7,919 nt of DNA from NCBI GenBank assembly GCA_031364965.1, contig JANLXF010000049.1, forward strand, positions 1 through 7,919, given 5' to 3'. Origin of the DNA: JAOUEA01 sp031364965. GTDB lineage: Bacteria > Actinomycetota > UBA4738 > HRBIN12. Position numbers and translations under genes: made by a program. Under the pieces are notes generated by a model that saw only the letters and a program-made list of their open reading frames with translations, did no database searches and was not told the DNA's origin. Positions 4,950-7,919 of the stretch are shown piece by piece. How positions within the stretch are numbered: position 1 is the stretch's first letter; each line of letters starts with the position of its first letter.

Positions 4950-6236
4950 GTGACCGAGCGCGACCAAATCGACGCCGTGCCTCTGACGATCGCCGACGGC
5001 AGCGTCCGGGCGAGTATCTCGCTCCTGCGCCGCAACCGCGACTTCCGGCACCTGTTCTTCGCGTCGGTGATCTCGCTGGGAGGCGACTGGTTCCTGTTCG
5101 TCGCGATCAACGGATTGATCTTGGACACGACCGGACGCGCGATCGACGTGGGCCTCGCGATCTTGTCGCAGGAGCTCGCGTTCTTCCTCGCCTCGCCCTG
5201 GGCGGGCGCCCTCGCCGACCGGCTCGACCGCAAGAAGCTGATGATCGCCTGCGATCTCGCCCGCACGGTCGTCTGCGTCGCGTTCCTGCTCGTCGGGCCC
5301 GACACGATCTGGCTCGCGTTCCCGCTGCTCGCGATCCTGTCGATCTTCTCGGCACCTTTCGACCCCGCCTCGTCGGCCGCGATCCCGAACCTCGCGCAAG
5401 GAGATGACCTCACGATCGCGAACGCGCTGGGTGGGTCGCTGTGGGGCACGATGCTCGCGGTCGGCGCGGCGCTCGGGGGCGTGGTGTCGACGGTGTTCGG
5501 CAACCAGACCGCCTTCCTGGTCGACGCGGCATCGTTCCTCGTCTCCGCTTGGCTCTTGTCGGGGATCCGGCGGCCGCTCTCGGAGGACCGCGAGGCGAAG
5601 GAACATCCGGGCACACTCGAGTCCACGATGGAGACCCTTCGATATGCGCAGGAAGACCACCGCGTGCTCTCGCTGATCGGCGTGAAGGCGGGGTTCGGCC
5701 TCGCGGCCGGCGTGCTCGTCTTGATCCCGGTGTTCGCCAAACAGGTCTTCGGGGCCGGCGACATCGGGTTCGGGACGCTGATGGCCGCCCGCGGGGTCGG
5801 CGCCATCGTGGGCCCCTTCATCGGCCACCGGTTCGCCGGGCCCGGCCATCGTCGGATCTTCCCCGCGATCGGGATCGCCCTCGCCGTGTTCGGCCTGAGC
5901 TACATGGCTCTGGGCCTTGCCCCGACGCTCGCGACCGCGGCAGTCGTGATCTTCGTCGCGCACCTGGGCGGGGGCTCGCAATGGGTGCTCTCGAGCTACG
6001 GCCTGCAGCGGCTCGTGCCCGACTACATCCGCGGACGGGTATTCGCAGTGGACTTCGCGATGGTCACCCTCTCGCTCGCCGGGTCCAGCCTGCTCGCGGC
6101 CGCCCTCTCCGATTCCGTGGGACCGCGTGTGGCGGCGGGCATCCTCGGGGGTGTCGCGGTGGCGTGGTCCGCGGCGTGGTGGGTGCTGACGCGGGCCGTG
6201 CGGCGCCGGCCGCCGTTCGACGAACCGCCGGCCTGA
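4950..6236 (+). CDS. MFS transporter, EntS-like (MFS_3)
   Basis: A 428-residue proton-driven transporter of the major facilitator superfamily, most like the MFS_3 group that includes enterobactin exporter EntS and many drug or small-molecule exporters. About twelve hydrophobic segments are visible between residues ~32 and ~414. Motif A is clear in the loop after the second helix: GALADRLDRKKLMIACD (residues 86-102). The central loop after helix six is charged (RRPLSEDREAKEHPG, ~208-221), as usual. A degenerate second motif A occurs near 294-303 (RFAGPGHRRI), and RGRVFAVD follows near 361. Start choice is uncertain: GTG 4950 suits a near-leaderless transcript from TAGTGT at 4934, while GTG 4938 and GTG 4977 are alternatives; none has a good ribosome-binding site. 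It diverges from the MBL operon over 43 bp. The substrate cannot be read from the sequence. Confidence 0.85.
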   Translation: MTERDQIDAVPLTIADGSVRASISLLRRNRDFRHLFFASVISLGGDWFLFVAINGLILDTTGRAIDVGLAILSQELAFFLASPWAGALADRLDRKKLMIACDLARTVVCVAFLLVGPDTIWLAFPLLAILSIFSAPFDPASSAAIPNLAQGDDLTIANALGGSLWGTMLAVGAALGGVVSTVFGNQTAFLVDAASFLVSAWLLSGIRRPLSEDREAKEHPGTLESTMETLRYAQEDHRVLSLIGVKAGFGLAAGVLVLIPVFAKQVFGAGDIGFGTLMAARGVGAIVGPFIGHRFAGPGHRRIFPAIGIALAVFGLSYMALGLAPTLATAAVVIFVAHLGGGSQWVLSSYGLQRLVPDYIRGRVFAVDFAMVTLSLAGSSLLAAALSDSVGPRVAAGILGGVAVAWSAAWWVLTRAVRRRPPFDEPPA

Positions 6237-6240
6237 GGGC

Positions 6241-6270
6241 TTGCGTCAGCGCGAGATCGCGCCCTATCCT
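6241..6270 (+). promoter_or_regulatory. Candidate sigma-70-type promoter of the secreted protein gene
   Basis: TTGCGT at 6241-6246 (3/6 of the -35 consensus) and TATCCT at 6265-6270 (4/6 of the -10) are separated by 18 bp, in the 69-nt gap after the MFS stop. Transcription would begin near 6277, about 29 nt before the ATG at 6306, leaving room for the AAGGA ribosome-binding site at 6294-6298. Confidence 0.4.
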
Positions 6271-6305
6271 CGCGGTCCCCCGGCCTCGAGCGGAAGGAAC
6301 CCGAG

Positions 6306-7217
6306 ATGCGACGATGGCTCGTTCCCGTTGCGATGGCGAGTCTCCTCGCCCTCACGGCGACCGCGGCCCAGGCCGCCGTGCCCTCCAAGTACGTCGACAC
6401 GCGCGCCGACGAGTATCAGGTCGCCGCCGCCGCCGGGTTCCGCGCCTACAGCGTGGCCCCGCACGTGACGAACCACTTCCGCATCCGGGTCAGGGAGTCG
6501 GGGGTCGGCGCCTAATGGGTCGGCTCGACCTCGCAGGTCTCGCTGGTGGGCACGATCGACATCGGTGGCCCGCTCGGCAACGTGATGGCGTACGCCTCCT
6601 CGCCCTCACAGTCGAGCCCGCGGTACGACGTGCGGCTCTGGGATCTCGTCGGCAAGGCGGACCTCCCGCTTCCCGCCGGCATCAACACCGCGAAGGATGA
6701 GGAGAATCCCTCGCTCTCGGGCGACTACCTGCTCTTCGGCAGAGCGCCCCGGGCGACGACGTTCTCCCAGCGGGTCCTCCTCTATCGGTTCTCCACCGAC
6801 ACGACGGTCACGCTCGTGGAGGCGCCCGCCGGGGGGAACGTCACGGCGAACGCCGTGGCGGGCGACTGGGCCGTCTACACCGTGTGCCGGGCCAACTGGG
6901 TATGCAACGTGTTCCGCTACCAGCTCTCGACCGACCAGACCGTGAAGGTCCCCAATCCGAACCGGGCCACGTACTGGCCCACCGTGACGACCGACGGCAC
7001 CGTGTATTACGCACTCGGGAGCCCCGACTTCTGCGGCTTCCACACGAAGCTGATGCGGTGGAACGGCGGCGCGGCCACGGCCCTCTACGCGTTCCCGAAC
7101 GGGATCGAACTCGGCCAGATGAGCGGGGTGGATGAGGGCGCCGGGCCGATCGTGTACTTCGCTCGCGTGGACTGCGGCGCGAACGCCAAGTTCGGGATCT
7201 GGCAGATCGAGGGCTAG
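6306..7217 (+). pseudogene. Secreted propeller-like protein interrupted by an in-frame TAA
   Basis: The gene begins at ATG 6306, 7 nt after AAGGA (6294-6298), and encodes a clear signal peptide (MRRWLVPVAMASLLALTATA, then AQA before likely cleavage at residue 23/24). Codon 70 is TAA (6513-6515), yet the same frame then runs open for 233 more codons to TAG 7215-7217 with no shift. The downstream part continues naturally: repeated short units such as SGDYLLFGR, AGDWAVYTV, TDGTVYYAL and IVYFARVDCG look like beta-propeller blades of the TolB/WD40-like type, and four Cys residues (codons 194, 200, 243, 290) could form disulfides outside the cell. The intact product would be about 303 residues. A restart at GTG 6546 would lack the signal peptide and a good ribosome-binding site. 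Recent nonsense mutation, base-call error or readthrough are the options; I favour the first two. Function is unknown. Confidence 0.7.
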
Positions 7218-7237
7218 GCGCCCGCCGGTCGAACCGA

Positions 7238-7903
7238 TCAGTCGTCGGGGCGATCGGGGGGCGGCGCGGGCGGCGCCGGATCCGACGGGGTCACCGACGA
7301 CTCGGATCCGCGCTCGCCCTCGAACGAGATCGACGGACCTGGCTGAGAGAAGTTCACCTGCGGCGGGCCACCCTCGCGGATCGCCTCCTCGACCTCGAAG
7401 AACTCCTCTTCCTTGAAGCCGAACATGCTCGCGATCAGCACCGACGGGAACTGCTTGACCCTGCGGTTGAAGTCGCGGACGTTCGCGTTGTAGAAGCGGC
7501 GCGCGGTCTGCAGCCGGTCCTCGGTGTTAGAGAGCTCGGCCTGCAGTGCCAGGAAGTTCTGATTCGCCTTGAGGTCCGGATAGGCCTCGGCGACGGCGAG
7601 CAACTGACGCAACGCAGCGATCAGCGGACCCTCGGCCGCGGCCTGGGCGGCCGGCGACCCGGTCGCGGAGGTCGCCATCGCCCTGGCCTTCGTGACGTTC
7701 TCGAAGACCTCCTTCTCATGCGTGGCGTAGCCGCGGACGGTCTCGACCAGGTTCGGGATCAGGTCGTACCGGCGGCGGAGCTCGGTGTCGATGTTCGCCC
7801 AGGCGTCCTTGACCAGGTTCTTCTGGGAGATGAAGCGGTTGTACGAGACCACGGCGCCGATGGCGACGAGCACCAGCACGCCGAGCACGATCCAGATCCC
7901 CAT
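7238..7903 (-). CDS. LemA family membrane protein
   Basis: A 221-residue protein of the LemA family (PF04011), found in most bacteria, with an N-terminal membrane anchor and a helical bundle; its biochemical role is not established. The anchor spans residues ~2-20 (IWIVLGVLVLVAIGAVVS). The family core follows: YNRFISQKNLVKDAWANID, then RRRYDLIPNLVETVRGYA, the segment NFLALQAELSNTEDRLQTAR and RRFYNANVRDFNRRVKQFPS up to FGFKEEEFFE (~161-170). The last ~40 residues are acidic, Ser- and Pro-rich and probably disordered. ATG 7901-7903 is preceded by GGAGGA at 7914-7919, about 10 nt away, right at the window edge. The stop is convergent with the secreted-protein gene, 20 nt apart. Neighbours downstream of it in the same operon, if any, would be transcribed leftwards and are not seen. 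Confidence 0.93.
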   Translation of the reverse strand: MGIWIVLGVLVLVAIGAVVSYNRFISQKNLVKDAWANIDTELRRRYDLIPNLVETVRGYATHEKEVFENVTKARAMATSATGSPAAQAAAEGPLIAALRQLLAVAEAYPDLKANQNFLALQAELSNTEDRLQTARRFYNANVRDFNRRVKQFPSVLIASMFGFKEEEFFEVEEAIREGGPPQVNFSQPGPSISFEGERGSESSVTPSDPAPPAPPPDRPDD

Positions 7904-7919
7904 ATCGGTTCAGTCCTCC

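Noticed and set aside
4907..5821. Upstream extension of the MBL frame into the MFS gene
   Set aside because: The extra residues are low-complexity shadow of a clear MFS protein, and a ribosome-binding site supports GTG 4904-4906 as the start.
4413..5981. Minus-strand open frame of 522 codons over MBL and MFS genes
   Set aside because: It runs in a different frame from the MBL protein, is highly charged and repetitive in composition, and matches no family.
6419..6437. GCC-repeat run in the secreted protein gene
   Set aside because: It is a short Ala-coding run in GC-rich DNA, not a tandem repeat of note, and it does not change the frame.
5441..6700. Plus-strand open frame of 419 codons overlapping MFS and the secreted protein
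   Set aside because: It is an Arg/Gly-rich shadow frame spanning two real genes and the promoter between them. The ATG at 6515 in this frame, next to the TAA, looked like a coupled restart, but the frame ends at 6700 without a domain.
7226..7236. CGGT-CGA-ACCG hairpin between the secreted protein and lemA
   Set aside because: A 4-bp stem with a 3-nt loop and no T-tract is too weak to call a terminator.

Overview
The window is a GC-rich, densely coding stretch of a bacterial chromosome. GC-ending codons, GTG starts, short intergenic gaps and the gene families present suggest an actinobacterium, possibly a deep-branching or uncultured lineage. The sequence alone does not fix the genus. I see no tRNA, rRNA, CRISPR array, transposase or integrase, so this looks like ordinary chromosomal housekeeping and accessory metabolism rather than a mobile island.

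Layout from left to right. (1) The 3' part of a multi-spanning membrane protein of the Na/Pi-cotransporter fold (1-1127, +), cut by the window edge. (2) A 151-nt gap with an extended -10-like element and a GC-rich structured leader. It precedes a compact plus-strand operon: a YezD/OscA-type small protein (1279-1485), an ABC ATPase of the nitrate/sulfonate/taurine class (1482-2327) and its permease (2302-3081). These genes overlap one another. No substrate-binding protein is present. (3) A convergent minus-strand operon transcribed from 4906 to 3107: an MBL-fold metallohydrolase, a stand-alone DUF2090 aldolase-like protein and a dodecin. (4) A 43-bp divergent control region with a perfect 13-nt palindrome, from which an MFS exporter-like gene (4950-6236, +) departs. 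(5) A secreted, probably beta-propeller-like protein (6306-7217, +) broken by one in-frame TAA. (6) A convergent LemA-family membrane protein (7238-7903, -).

How the genes may work together. The YezD-ATPase-permease set looks like an importer for an oxidised sulfur or nitrogen compound, most likely sulfur because of the YezD/OscA-type partner; it would need a binding protein encoded elsewhere. The minus-strand trio looks like one transcription unit: the MBL and aldolase genes are 22 nt apart, and the dodecin ribosome-binding site lies inside the end of the aldolase gene. It combines a predicted metal hydrolase, a sugar-phosphate aldolase-like enzyme and a small oligomeric dodecin, with no recognisable inositol-catabolism gene around it. 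Its substrate is not evident.

The points most worth a second look are the interrupted secreted protein, the structured leader of the yezD operon, the palindrome in the divergent promoter, the dodecin without the usual flavin-binding residues, and the trio operon itself.
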